Part shown: positions 27,665-36,626 of the stretch, in pieces
How the letters are laid out: the number at the start of each line of letters is the position of its first letter
Position numbering within the stretch: position 1 is the first letter of the stretch
NCBI GenBank assembly: GCA_028874215.1
Contig: JAPPLF010000025.1
Span: 42,262 to 106,261 of the forward strand
From: Acidobacteriota bacterium
GTDB taxonomy: Bacteria > Acidobacteriota > UBA6911 > RPQK01 > JAJDTT01
Length of the DNA stretch: 64,000 bases
Direction of reading: 5' to 3'
Notes under the pieces: model-generated
What the model saw: the letters and a program-made list of their open reading frames with translations, nothing else
Database searches by the model: none
Told to the model about the DNA's origin: nothing
Translations under genes and position numbers: made by a program

Positions 27665-27814
27665 TGGTCCCTCTCGAATTGACCGACCCAGGCCCGACTT
27701 GAATTGTTGTGCCCGTCCGCGGCCGGATCCTCCGGCAGGCGCACTTTGGTGAATTCATACCAGCGCCGTGGGAAACCAGGTCATCTTTCCCGTTTTGATA
27801 GAGTTGGGGACAAG

Positions 27815-29068
27815 GTGGGTTGTCCGCATGCCGGCTCATTGATCCGGATTCCGGTTCTTTTCCTCTTCGTTCAACCGGTTGCCGCCCCACTGCCGCTTCC
27901 GCCGGAACAACCGGCATCTTCCGTGCCGGCGCCTTCCGGCGACAATCGCTCTCCTTATGTGGGCGCCTCGACCTGTGGAAATTGCCATCAATCTATCCAT
28001 GAAAGCTTTCGCCAAACCACCCACTACCTCACCTCCCAGCTTCCTCGAGCGAATTCCATACTCGGCAGTTTTGAGCCCGCTCAGGCTTTGCTTCGCACCG
28101 GCAATCCGCATCTCTGGTTCGAGATGCGCGCTTCGGAAGACGGTTTCTTTCAGACCGCCTGGTCTCGGGAACAAGGTCGAATTGTCCCGCGTACCGAGCG
28201 CATGGACATCGTCGTCGGATCGGGGAAAATGGGCCAGACCTATCTCTACTGGCGAGGCAGCAAACTCTTTCAGTTGCCGGTTTCCTATTTCACCGAGGCG
28301 AAGCGTTGGATCAACAGCCCCGGCTATCCGGATGGGCAGGCGTATTTCGACCGCGCGGTTAATCCGCGTTGCCTGGAATGCCATGCCACCTTCTTTGAGG
28401 TTGACAGCAAAGAAGACCCGATGCGGCCCTATCTGAGCAATGTCTACAGCCGGAACAATTACTCGCTGGGAGTCACCTGCGAAAGATGTCATGGCCCGGG
28501 AGGCCTTCATTCGAAAAACCCGCCGGAAAGATCCGGCTCCGGCGCCACTGGCGATATCGTCCATCCCGGAAAACTCGAGCGGGAACTCCAGATGACACTC
28601 TGCGCCCAGTGTCACTCGGGTCACCTGGTCCCGCGCAACGGTCCCTTTTCCTTCAGGCCTGGCCAGGGGCCTGAAGCGTTCATTGCCGTGGAGAGCCTTC
28701 GGGCCAGGAACAGCGGAGGCGTGCACACCACCAATCAACCCGATCGCCTTCGCCGCTCCCGGTGTTTTCAGGAGAGTGGGTCGCTGACCTGCAATAGTTG
28801 CCATGATCCGCACCACCTGGAGCGCGCAAACCTGCAACTGTTTTCTCGACGTTGCATGACCTGCCACGAGCCGCAGGTCTGTGGGATGGCGGCAACCTTG
28901 GGGGATGCCATCGAAGGCAACTGTATCGACTGTCATATGCCGGTACAGCGGGACCTGGGAACGCCAATGGCGACGGCCAGCGGGTTTGAGGCTCCGCGGA
29001 TGCGGGATCACAAAATCGCCGTCTATTCGGCTGTCGCTAAACGTCTTTTGAAGCAGTTCCAGCAATAA
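27815..29068 (+). CDS. seven-heme cytochrome c (c554-like), exported
   Basis: About 417 residues from the likely GTG at 27815, preceded by GGGGA; the frame itself is open from 27704. A hydrophobic segment (RIPVLFLFVQPVAAPLPLP) acts as signal. Seven CxxCH motifs: CGNCH, CLECH, CERCH, CAQCH, CNSCH, CMTCH and CIDCH, in the same spacing style as residues 50-390 of the fused cytochrome at 17441 (shared segments include GVTCERCHGPG and LTCNSCHDPH). The first motif is at about residue 54. Probably a periplasmic electron carrier. Start assignment is uncertain. Confidence 0.9.
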   Translation: MGCPHAGSLIRIPVLFLFVQPVAAPLPLPPEQPASSVPAPSGDNRSPYVGASTCGNCHQSIHESFRQTTHYLTSQLPRANSILGSFEPAQALLRTGNPHLWFEMRASEDGFFQTAWSREQGRIVPRTERMDIVVGSGKMGQTYLYWRGSKLFQLPVSYFTEAKRWINSPGYPDGQAYFDRAVNPRCLECHATFFEVDSKEDPMRPYLSNVYSRNNYSLGVTCERCHGPGGLHSKNPPERSGSGATGDIVHPGKLERELQMTLCAQCHSGHLVPRNGPFSFRPGQGPEAFIAVESLRARNSGGVHTTNQPDRLRRSRCFQESGSLTCNSCHDPHHLERANLQLFSRRCMTCHEPQVCGMAATLGDAIEGNCIDCHMPVQRDLGTPMATASGFEAPRMRDHKIAVYSAVAKRLLKQFQQ

Positions 29069-29115
29069 GACAGTTCAAGGAGGAGACGATTTCCAATCGC
29101 CCATGCGGCAAGAAT

Positions 29116-29162
29116 CGGCGGTTAGGAAACCGCCGCCCCGAATCGGCGGTTGGAAACCGCCG
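29116..29162. repeat. CGGCGGTT hairpin repeat, copies 2 and 3
   Basis: Two adjacent hairpins, CGGCGGTT-AGGA-AACCGCCG at 29116-29135 and CGGCGGTT-GGA-AACCGCCG at 29144-29162, lie between the ends of two convergent genes. They share the arms of the copy at 9032 and may form a bidirectional terminator. Confidence 0.7.
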
Positions 29163-29215
29163 CCCCCGCCCCCCGTCCGCCGGACCGGGCCGGTGGGGGA
29201 GCTACTGAAATAGTT

Positions 29216-30652
29216 CTAACCAGGGGGACCACCAAGTCCCAGGCGGGTTTTCTGAACTGCTCGCTTCGACAATTTCCTGGCGCCCAGTTCGCGCCTTTGT
29301 TGATTGAGGCGACGGACCTGGGCCAATGTCTGGCGTTCTTTTTCCTTGTTCCCCAACTTTCGATAAGCAATCGAGAGTTGATAGAAGGCCGGAGTCGCTT
29401 CCGGGTCCAGTTGAACCGCTTTTTCCAACTCTCGAACGGCCGAGGCGGGGTCGCTTCTTTGCAAATACAGCTTGCCCAGGCTGGTGTGCGCAAGGGCCAC
29501 GGGAGATGATCCTTCCCAAAAAAAGAAATCCGGTTGCAACGCCGTGGCCTGTTTCAGGTGCTCCACGGCTTTCGACTCAACCTGACTTCCGGGCGCAACA
29601 CCGCTCAAGACGGCCAGCTCTCCCAGAAGATAGTGTCCATAAAAGCTGAGAGGGGTTCGTCGCAGCACCTCTTGCAAGACAGTGGCAGCCTCGTCGAGTT
29701 GCCGGGTTTCCATCAGCACCAGAGCCAGGCCCACTCGCGGCATGGCAAGGTCCGGCCGTAGCTCGGCAGCCTTTCGGTACTCCGCTTCGGCCAGCCCGTA
29801 TTGAGCCAGGAAATATCGCAAATGAGCATGTTTGAAACGCAAACTGTAAGAATGCGGGAGTTGTTCCAGACCCCGCTCCACCAATTCAACTGCCTGCAGC
29901 AGCTTGTTTTCCTCGACCCGGCGCTCGGCAATGGCCAGGTAATTGATTTCATCTCCAGGATCCCGGCCGATCGCCTGCCGCAGCATGTCGACTGGCGCCT
30001 CTTGTTTCGCCAGCAACAATAGATCAAGCATTCGTTCCTGTTTCTGAGCCGAAGGAGGATCTGAAACATTTGAAATTGTCCAGCCGCGTCGCGATTCCTC
30101 GATCGTCGCCGCGCACTCTTCGAACTTCCTGAGACGGTATTGAGCCAACGCCAGGTTGTAGGCCACGGACAGCGGGTCCGGATGCCCGGCGCGGGCCTGC
30201 TTGAAATGCCTTTCGGCAGCCGGGAATTCGCCGAAGCGAGCCAGAATCAAACCCGCCTCGAACTGCGCCATGAAGTGGTCTTCGGGCAAGCGTTCCACGG
30301 CTTCAAGGGCAGCCTGATTGTCCTTGGTCTGCAGTAACGATTCGGTGTAGTTGAGAAGCAGAATCGGGTTCTTGGAGAGCTTTGAAGCACTTTCCCGGAA
30401 GCGTTTTGCAGCCTCCCCGTACTCTTTCAAGCTGAAGGCGATTTGTCCAAGAACCGCCTGCAAATCTTCGTTGTCCGGATCCTCTTGAGCCAGCTCTAAA
30501 AGTATTTTACGGGCCTCCGGCAACCGGCCTGTTTGGAGAAGCTCCGAAACGGTTTTCTGCCCTGACGATTGTGACCATCCGAAGCAGAAGAAAATAAAAA
30601 GAACAGGAATTCGTGTCAGGTGTGACAAGCGTGGCCGGGTAGGCAACACCAT
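29216..30652 (-). CDS. exported TPR-repeat protein (478 aa)
   Basis: Signal peptide (IPVLFIFFCFGW) followed by about ten TPRs, such as EDLQAVLGQIAFSLKEYGEA, SVAYNLALAQYRLRKFEEC and AHTSLGKLYLQRSDPASAVR. Paralogue of the 460-residue TPR protein at 22604, with the same order of repeats and a similar basic C-terminus. It is convergent with the cytochrome at 27815 and divergent from the TPR copy B gene, whose start is 149 bases away. Confidence 0.88.
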   Translation of the reverse strand: MVLPTRPRLSHLTRIPVLFIFFCFGWSQSSGQKTVSELLQTGRLPEARKILLELAQEDPDNEDLQAVLGQIAFSLKEYGEAAKRFRESASKLSKNPILLLNYTESLLQTKDNQAALEAVERLPEDHFMAQFEAGLILARFGEFPAAERHFKQARAGHPDPLSVAYNLALAQYRLRKFEECAATIEESRRGWTISNVSDPPSAQKQERMLDLLLLAKQEAPVDMLRQAIGRDPGDEINYLAIAERRVEENKLLQAVELVERGLEQLPHSYSLRFKHAHLRYFLAQYGLAEAEYRKAAELRPDLAMPRVGLALVLMETRQLDEAATVLQEVLRRTPLSFYGHYLLGELAVLSGVAPGSQVESKAVEHLKQATALQPDFFFWEGSSPVALAHTSLGKLYLQRSDPASAVRELEKAVQLDPEATPAFYQLSIAYRKLGNKEKERQTLAQVRRLNQQRRELGARKLSKRAVQKTRLGLGGPPG

Positions 30653-30801
30653 CCACCAATGCTAGCAGAGGTGTGAAGAGGGCGGATAGGCGAACCAAAG
30701 AATCCCGCCTGTCTTATTCCTGTTGCTCGGGGGCCACACCTTCCCTGGCCGGTTCCTGGCCTCGTTTGACCGATTGTTCAACGCGGAATAAAATTCGGGC
30801 A

Positions 30802-32211
30802 ATGGGCCGTTGGGCCGCACCGGCCGTGTTTTTTCTCCTGGTTTGCTCAGACCTTCGGGCTCAGGATCTTCCACCCATTCCTCAACTCCTGCCCCGGCAA
30901 TGGGAGATTCTCGACCCGAAATTGCAGCAGGCCTACGCAAAGGTGTTGGAGTTTCCAGACGATGCGGAAGCCAACGGCCGCTTGGCAATGACCTTCCATG
31001 CCTTCGACCAATTTGAGCTGGCCGCCGTTTTTTATCAAAGAAGCGACTTGCTGCAATCGGGAACTTTACGTTGGCCGTACTACCTGGGCGTCGTGCGCGG
31101 GGCCGAGGGAAAGACCGGCGAGGCCATCCGCATATTACGCAAGGCGATCACGGTTGACCCGGACTATCTTCCCGCCCGCGTCCGATTGGCCGAACTTCTG
31201 CTTGCGACCCACAATCAGGAGGAAGCAAAGACCATCTACGAGTTCGTGTTGAAGCAAGATCCCGACTGTCCGCAAGCGCACTACGGAATGGGCCGGATTC
31301 AGTCCTCCAAGGGCCAATGGCAAGCCGCAATTCAAAGCTACCGCAGAGCCTTGTCATTGTCCCAGGGTTTCGGAGCGGCCCACTACGCTTTGGCAACAGC
31401 CTATCGACAACTGGGAATGCCGGATGAATTTCAAGAGAACATACGGCTCTTTCAACAAAATCGGGGGAGAAGTCCGGAGTTGGATGATCCTCTGCTCAAG
31501 ACGGTGGCCGCCCTGCGGTCCCACGCAGAATATTACTTCAAGGAGGGTCTTCGGCTTCAAGAGGAAGGCCGGATCGAACCGGCCATCGTCGAATATCAAC
31601 GCGCTCTGAAGGAAGATCCGGAGTACGCCCGGGCTCACGCCAATCTGTGCCTGGCCCAACTGCTCTTGAAACGGTTGGACCAAGCCGAGCGCCACTGCCA
31701 AACGGCGCTCGAGCTTGATCCGGATATTCACGAAATTCGCCACAATTTGGGACTGCTCCGCCGGCTTCAGGGTAGAAACCGGGAAGCTGAGCAAGCCTTT
31801 CGAGAAGCCTTGGAAATCGATCCTTTTTACGCCGAGTCCCACTATCTTCTGGCGGCGGTTTTGGCCCAGGAGGGGCGTCTAAAGGATGCGGAGCACCATT
31901 TTCGGCAGGCGATCGAGAACCAGCCGGATTACCGCACGGCTCATTTTCAGTTGGGTCTCCTGCTTCAGAAGCAGGGGAGGGATGCGGAAGCCGTCCCCCA
32001 TTTCCTGAAGACCCTGACCGAAGAGGATGAGAGAACTCCCGTTTACCTGTACCTGTTGGCCCACAGCTATGGCCGCCTGGGCGACCTGGATAAAGCCGTT
32101 GAATCTGCCGAGCAGGCCCGGGAAAAGGCGCTAGCGGTGGGGAAGGGCGAATTGGCGGCCGACCTGGCGAGGTTCCTGCAGCAGTTGCGGCAAGCGGGCA
32201 AACGGCCATGA
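30802..32211 (+). CDS. exported TPR-repeat protein, copy B
   Basis: A 469-residue protein, the same length as copy A at 14212, with signal peptide (WAAPAVFFLLVCSDLRAQ) and matching TPR units (for example SHYLLAAVLAQEGRLKDAEH and AHFQLGLLLQKQGRDAEAVP). ATG 30802 starts the signal peptide; the frame upstream is open but has no signal features. Its stop overlaps the start of the downstream ASPIC/UnbV gene by ATGA, exactly as in arm A. Confidence 0.9.
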   Translation: MGRWAAPAVFFLLVCSDLRAQDLPPIPQLLPRQWEILDPKLQQAYAKVLEFPDDAEANGRLAMTFHAFDQFELAAVFYQRSDLLQSGTLRWPYYLGVVRGAEGKTGEAIRILRKAITVDPDYLPARVRLAELLLATHNQEEAKTIYEFVLKQDPDCPQAHYGMGRIQSSKGQWQAAIQSYRRALSLSQGFGAAHYALATAYRQLGMPDEFQENIRLFQQNRGRSPELDDPLLKTVAALRSHAEYYFKEGLRLQEEGRIEPAIVEYQRALKEDPEYARAHANLCLAQLLLKRLDQAERHCQTALELDPDIHEIRHNLGLLRRLQGRNREAEQAFREALEIDPFYAESHYLLAAVLAQEGRLKDAEHHFRQAIENQPDYRTAHFQLGLLLQKQGRDAEAVPHFLKTLTEEDERTPVYLYLLAHSYGRLGDLDKAVESAEQAREKALAVGKGELAADLARFLQQLRQAGKRP

Positions 32212-33968
32212 AAGAGGTGGCGGGCCTTCCGTTCCGGGGCGCTTGTCCACGGCCCGCGGGCAGGCTGCTGGCCATCCTGCTCTGGGGAGTCTCTGTCTGG
32301 CCGTTTCTCGGGGCTCAAGACCCGTCCGCACCCACTCCCCTTTTCTCGGAAGTGGCCTCCCAGGTGGGGCTGGATTTCAAACACTTCAATGGAGCCGGCG
32401 GAAACTTTTACATCCCTGAAATCGTGGGCTCGGGAGCCGCCCTGTTGGACTACGACGGCGACGGCGACCTGGACGTCTACCTGGTGCAAGGTGCGATGCT
32501 GGAACCGGGCAAGACTCCCTCCGAGTCCTGGTTTCCTCCAGGTCCCGGGTGGAGGCCGGGGCACCGGTTGTATCGAAACGAACTGATCCCCGGGGGAAGT
32601 CTCAAGTTCAGGGAGGTGACCGCCCAAGCCGGGGTCGACTCGGTCAGCTACGGGATGGGAGCGGCGGTCGGAGATTACGACAACGATGGAGACCTTGACC
32701 TTTACCTGACCAACTACGGACCCAATCTCTTGTATCGCAACAACGGAGACGCGACCTTCACCTCAATGAAGGGAATGGGAGCCGAGGATTCCCGCTGGAC
32801 CACCAGCGCCGCCTTTCTGGATTACGACCGCGACGGCGACCTCGACTTGTTCGTGACGAATTACGGAAATTTCACCGTCAAGGGAAACAATCCCTGCCAC
32901 AACAAGATGGGCCTCCGGGATTATTGCGGTCCCAGTGGCTATCGGCCCATCCCGGATCGTCTCTTCCGGAACGAGAGGGGCCGGCAATTTGTTGACGTGA
33001 CAGAGGATGCCGGGTTGGGGGCCGCCTTTGGAACCGGGTTGGGAGTCATTTGCGCCGATTTCAACGCTGACGGGTGGACGGATATCTACGTCGCCAATGA
33101 CAGAACTCCCAATCAGCTCTGGCTCAACCGGGGAAACGGAAGCTTTGAAGAGGCGGGGTTGTTCTCAGGCACGGCGTTCAACGTCGACGGCCATGCCGAA
33201 GCCAGCATGGGGGTCACGGCCGCCGATTTCAACAACGACGGCAGCGAAGACCTCTTCATGACCCATCTGACGGAAGAGACCCATACCCTCTACCTGAACG
33301 ATGGCGCCGGCGGCTTTTCCGACCAGACCAGCCGTTTCGGATTGACCCGGGTTCACAATTACACCGGTTTCGGCACCCGGTGGTTCGACTACGACAACGA
33401 CGGGCACCTGGATCTGTTCATGGCCAATGGCGCGGTGCGAATGACGCGGCTGGCCGAACCGGCCGATTATGCCTACGATCAAATCAACCAACTGTTCCAT
33501 AACGAGGGAGACGGGAACTATCGGGAAACGACCGCCGAGGCGGGAGCGGCCCTGCAACTGTCGGAAGTGAGCCGGGGAGCCGCCTTTGGCGATATCGACA
33601 ACGATGGTGACGTGGACATTCTGATCACCAACAACAACGGGCCCGTACGGTTGCTGTTGAACGGGACCGGGTCGCGGCACCACTGGCTGCAAATTCAACT
33701 GGAGGGGACGCAAAGCAACCGCTACGGGGTGGGAGCCCGGGTGGGAGTGCAGCGCCAGGGTCAGAGCACGTTATGGCGCCGCGCACATACCGACGGCAGC
33801 TATCTGAACGCCAACGACCATCGGGTGCACTTCGGCTTGGGCCGGGACCAGGAGGTCGAGGCCGTCATCGTCCACTGGCCCGGCGGCGGCAGCGAGAGTT
33901 GGGAAGGGGTGGAAGCGGACCGGTTGGTCACCCTCCAGGAAGGCTCCGGAAGGCCGTGGAAGCCGTAG
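32208..33968 (+). CDS. ASPIC/UnbV (CRTAC1-type) FG-GAP repeat protein, copy B
   Basis: A 586-residue homologue of the 12458 gene: signal sequence (RLLAILLWGVSVWPFLGAQD), FG-GAP blades with DxDGDxD calcium loops, and a C-terminal ASPIC/UnbV domain (NRYGVGARVGV, HFGLGRDQEVEAVIVHWPGG). The N-terminal half differs clearly from copy A (for example NYGNFTVKGNNPCHNKMGLR versus NYVGFTVAGNQVCRTAGARD), while the C-terminal third is nearly identical. It is convergent with a third ASPIC/UnbV gene whose end is 51 bases away. Confidence 0.93.
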   Translation: MKEVAGLPFRGACPRPAGRLLAILLWGVSVWPFLGAQDPSAPTPLFSEVASQVGLDFKHFNGAGGNFYIPEIVGSGAALLDYDGDGDLDVYLVQGAMLEPGKTPSESWFPPGPGWRPGHRLYRNELIPGGSLKFREVTAQAGVDSVSYGMGAAVGDYDNDGDLDLYLTNYGPNLLYRNNGDATFTSMKGMGAEDSRWTTSAAFLDYDRDGDLDLFVTNYGNFTVKGNNPCHNKMGLRDYCGPSGYRPIPDRLFRNERGRQFVDVTEDAGLGAAFGTGLGVICADFNADGWTDIYVANDRTPNQLWLNRGNGSFEEAGLFSGTAFNVDGHAEASMGVTAADFNNDGSEDLFMTHLTEETHTLYLNDGAGGFSDQTSRFGLTRVHNYTGFGTRWFDYDNDGHLDLFMANGAVRMTRLAEPADYAYDQINQLFHNEGDGNYRETTAEAGAALQLSEVSRGAAFGDIDNDGDVDILITNNNGPVRLLLNGTGSRHHWLQIQLEGTQSNRYGVGARVGVQRQGQSTLWRRAHTDGSYLNANDHRVHFGLGRDQEVEAVIVHWPGGGSESWEGVEADRLVTLQEGSGRPWKP

Positions 33969-34019
33969 ACAGCAAATCAGTCGCTATCGCGATTTCTTGG
34001 GGCGCTTCACTGGGGATCG

Positions 34020-35705
34020 TCATCGGATCCCGGTTCCCTCGCGGACCGAGATGACTCGGCCTGCCTGGACATCCTCAAACCTCTGCCGGCTGCCGCTGGG
34101 CCACCGGATCTCGATCCACTTGGCCCGGTTCTCCTTGCCGAGGCCGAAATGGACACGCAGTCCGTTGCTCGAATAATAACTGGAGGCGCTCCGCACCTCA
34201 TCGGTTTGGATTCGTCCTCCGGCTGCCACTTGAATCCGCGCGCCAATGGCACTGCGGTTGCTTCCTTCACCTTCCAGTTCCAGGATGAGCCAGTTGTTCT
34301 CTGAAGCGCTTTCGTTGATCAGCAAAGAAGGGGTGTCATTCAGGTTGACTGCGACGATATCCAGATCGCCGTCACCATCCAGATCCTCGAATGCGACGCC
34401 TCGCCCGGCCGATTTGGCGGCAATGGCGTCTCCGGCTTGATTGGAGGCGTTTCCAAAGCTGCCGTCACCTTGATTCCGGTAGACCAATCGCTGCTGCCGA
34501 TAGGTAATTTCAGAAGGGTGTCGGTCCACTTCGGGATAAACGTGCCCGCTGGCGATGAACACGTCTTTCCAACCGTCGTTGTCAAAATCGACCATACCCG
34601 TGCCCCAACTCAGGTATTGGGTGTCTTTTCCCAGCTTGGCCAGATAAGTCGTGTCGGTGAAGGTGGAGTTTCCGTCGTTGTGGTAGAGGGTCGAGGTGTC
34701 GTCGGAGAAATTGGTCACCAGCAGATCCAGGTGTCCATCCAGATCGTAATCCGCGGCCGCGACTCCCATGCCGGCCTGCTCTCTTCCGTTGTCGCTGAGG
34801 GCCACGCCCGAGATCATTCCCACATCCTCAAACGTGCCATCCTGGTTGTTCCGGTAAAGAATGTTGGGCGTGGTGTCGCAGGCGACATAAAGGTCCGTCC
34901 AGCCGTCCTCATCAAAATCGAGCGTGATCGGCATGAGGCAATAAAACCCTTCGGCACGGGTGATGCCGCTGGCCGGGGAGACGTCGCTGAAAGTGCCGTC
35001 TCCATTGTTGCGAAACATGATATTGGCCGATGGCTTGAGCCCGAGCGGACCACACATGACGGCGATGCCCCGCCACATGCAGTTGGCGCCGGATCCGGGC
35101 TCGTATCGGGTGGCGTCGGCATAGTCCACATAGTTGGCTACGAACAGGTCCAGGTCGGCGTCGCGGTCATAATCCAGGAAAGTGCAGCCGGCGTTCCAAC
35201 GCCGCTGGCCGCCGATCCGAGAGCTCTGCGAAATGTCTTCGAAGCTTCCGTTTCCCCGATTACGGTAGAGCACGATCTCCCCGTAGTAGGTCACGGCAAG
35301 ATCGGTCCATCCGTCGTTGTCCATATCTCCGACGCAGACCGACTGTCCCCAGCCCGAGCGCTTGAGGCCGGAAGCCGCCGTCACGTCTGAAAAACGGCCG
35401 TTTCCGAGATTTCGATACAACACGTTGGAGGGCGGATCGCTGGAGGCGCCGTCCAATCTGGAGCCGTTGACCAGGAAGATGTCGATCCGTCCGTCCCGGT
35501 CATAATCGAAGGTCGCGGCTCCCGTCCCGGTCGTTTCCAGAATGTAGCGTTGCGACTCCACGCCTCCGTAGACGATCGGAATATTCAGCCCGGACTCCCG
35601 GCTTCGATCAACGAACTGGATCGGGGCCTGGGCTGGAAGGAGGGTGTTGCCGGCCACGAGTCCAAGGAGCAACGTCGCGACGATTCGAAGCGTAGTCGTC
35701 ATCAT
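34020..35705 (-). CDS. ASPIC/UnbV (CRTAC1-type) FG-GAP repeat protein, copy C
   Basis: A 561-residue exported protein with signal peptide (IVATLLLGLVAGNTLLPAQ), FG-GAP blades (DYDRDGRIDIFL, DMDNDGWTDLAV, DYDRDADLDLFV, DFDEDGWTDLYV, DLDGDGDLDIVA) and an ASPIC/UnbV C-terminus (NRSAIGARIQVAAGG, HFGLGKENRAKWIEIRWPSG). It is more distant from copies A and B than they are from each other and has no TPR partner gene. A Cys-containing insert (ANCMWRGIAVMCGPLG) is typical of the family. Confidence 0.92.
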   Translation of the reverse strand: MMTTTLRIVATLLLGLVAGNTLLPAQAPIQFVDRSRESGLNIPIVYGGVESQRYILETTGTGAATFDYDRDGRIDIFLVNGSRLDGASSDPPSNVLYRNLGNGRFSDVTAASGLKRSGWGQSVCVGDMDNDGWTDLAVTYYGEIVLYRNRGNGSFEDISQSSRIGGQRRWNAGCTFLDYDRDADLDLFVANYVDYADATRYEPGSGANCMWRGIAVMCGPLGLKPSANIMFRNNGDGTFSDVSPASGITRAEGFYCLMPITLDFDEDGWTDLYVACDTTPNILYRNNQDGTFEDVGMISGVALSDNGREQAGMGVAAADYDLDGHLDLLVTNFSDDTSTLYHNDGNSTFTDTTYLAKLGKDTQYLSWGTGMVDFDNDGWKDVFIASGHVYPEVDRHPSEITYRQQRLVYRNQGDGSFGNASNQAGDAIAAKSAGRGVAFEDLDGDGDLDIVAVNLNDTPSLLINESASENNWLILELEGEGSNRSAIGARIQVAAGGRIQTDEVRSASSYYSSNGLRVHFGLGKENRAKWIEIRWPSGSRQRFEDVQAGRVISVREGTGIR

Positions 35706-35732
35706 TCTGAACTCGTCGACGCTGCGGCTGGC

Positions 35733-35897
35733 CTATTCGATTCCCCTGAAGATCTCTTCCGACTCGAATGTGGTGACCCCATTCTGGCGGGTGAATTGTG
35801 GGTGACGCTTCAGCCATCCCACGCTCTTCGTCGTCTTGCGACCGAAGTGGGGACAGGTCAGTGGTAGGTCGAATTCGTCGAATCGGGAATCTGGCAT
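35733..35897 (-). CDS. small (54 aa) degenerate zinc-ribbon-like protein
   Basis: ATG at 35895-35897 has GGAGGA 4 bases upstream, a strong ribosome-binding site, and encodes MPDSRFDEFDLPLTCPHFGR plus a 34-residue tail containing KTTKSVGWLKRHPQF. This resembles small zinc-ribbon proteins (CPxCGRKTxKxxxWLKxxxxxxCPxCG), but the second Cys is Phe and the C-terminal CxxC is replaced (TRQNGV). Metal binding is therefore probably lost. It may be a decaying gene or a small DNA-binding protein. Confidence 0.55.
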   Translation of the reverse strand: MPDSRFDEFDLPLTCPHFGRKTTKSVGWLKRHPQFTRQNGVTTFESEEIFRGIE

Positions 35898-36215
35898 CGG
35901 CTCCTCCGCTCTTCTAGGCACTGCCGGTTGACGGAGACGAGAGTAGCATGTATAGCATGAGCGGCATGTCAACGCTGTTGACACGCCACCTGGGAGGAAG
36001 GATGAGGATGCAAGGCCCGCCCATGCCCCGCAAACGTCGTGCGATTGGTCACGACCAGCCAGTCAGGGTTGATCCCTCTCCCGAGCACGCGGCCAAGATC
36101 CTCGTTGACGCGAAGCCAGAATCCCGTGACCAATGGCGCTACTTTCGGGATCCAGGTCAGCCGGAGTCTTGATTCGAGTAGACTGGATCGGAGGACACTA
36201 GGAGGACCGACAAAG
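35898..36215. other. intergenic region between the small ribbon gene and hicB
   Basis: No gene is convincing here. It contains the divergent upstream regions of two small genes and the palindrome at 35967. Scattered short repeats of AGCATG occur around 35945-35966. The start of hicB is preceded by GGAGGA. Confidence 0.45.
35967..35983. promoter_or_regulatory. palindrome TGTCAAC-gct-GTTGACA (operator candidate)
   Basis: A perfect 7-bp inverted repeat with a 3-base spacer, about 70 bases upstream of the small ribbon gene. Each arm contains TTGACA in one orientation, as in a sigma-70 -35 box. It could bind a dimeric repressor such as the HicB-like protein encoded nearby. Confidence 0.3.
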
Positions 36216-36626
36216 ATGAGGATTGCCCCGTCCGATCTTCCATTGCCCGTTCTCATCTATCCAAATGAGGAGGACGGTGGATGGACTGCGCTTTCCTTGG
36301 AGATGGATATTCGTGCATACGGAGACACTCCAGAGGAAGCGCTAGACGAATTGAGTGATTTGGTTCATGTCCAAATCAGCTTCGCTGTTTTTAAGGACGA
36401 CCCCTCATTAATCTGGAAACGTGCTGACCAAATCTGGTTTGATCGATTTGCCGAAGCGTTTGCCCGCCAGCAGTGGGAAAGACTTGTTATGAGTCAGGAG
36501 GTCGTTGCTGAGCCTGGTGAGGTCACTTTGTCTATGGTTCCTGGTTATACGGCGTCTGGAATGCCCATGCCAGCTCCGCACGTTATTGCGGAAATCAAGC
36601 GCCAATTCCAGGTTGCCCATGCCTAG
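36216..36626 (+). CDS. hicB: HicB-like antitoxin
   Basis: A 136-residue protein whose first 70 residues match the HicB fold: LPVLIYPNEEDGGWTALSLE, then AYGDTPEEALDELSDLVHVQ. HicB antitoxins block HicA and bind DNA. GGAGGA lies about 9 bases before ATG 36216. The C-terminal half does not show a familiar DNA-binding motif, so autoregulation is an assumption. The stop overlaps the next gene by 8 bases. Confidence 0.8.
   Translation: MRIAPSDLPLPVLIYPNEEDGGWTALSLEMDIRAYGDTPEEALDELSDLVHVQISFAVFKDDPSLIWKRADQIWFDRFAEAFARQQWERLVMSQEVVAEPGEVTLSMVPGYTASGMPMPAPHVIAEIKRQFQVAHA

Larger units (their letters stand above)
30802..33968. repeat. inverted duplication, arm B (TPR-ASPIC/UnbV operon)
   Basis: Mirror copy of 12458-15621, separated from it by about 15.2 kb. 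Such long inverted repeats can recombine and flip the segment between them, which contains the Oar-like receptor, both cytochromes and three TPR genes. Confidence 0.85.

Noticed and set aside
27836..29065. 409-codon open frame on the minus strand
   Set aside because: Exactly antisense to the seven-heme cytochrome, whose seven CxxCH motifs prove the plus-strand frame.
34437..35390. 317-codon plus-strand frame
   Set aside because: Antisense to the third ASPIC/UnbV protein, whose DxDGDxD loops are unmistakable; the valine-rich translation is the mirror of those repeats.
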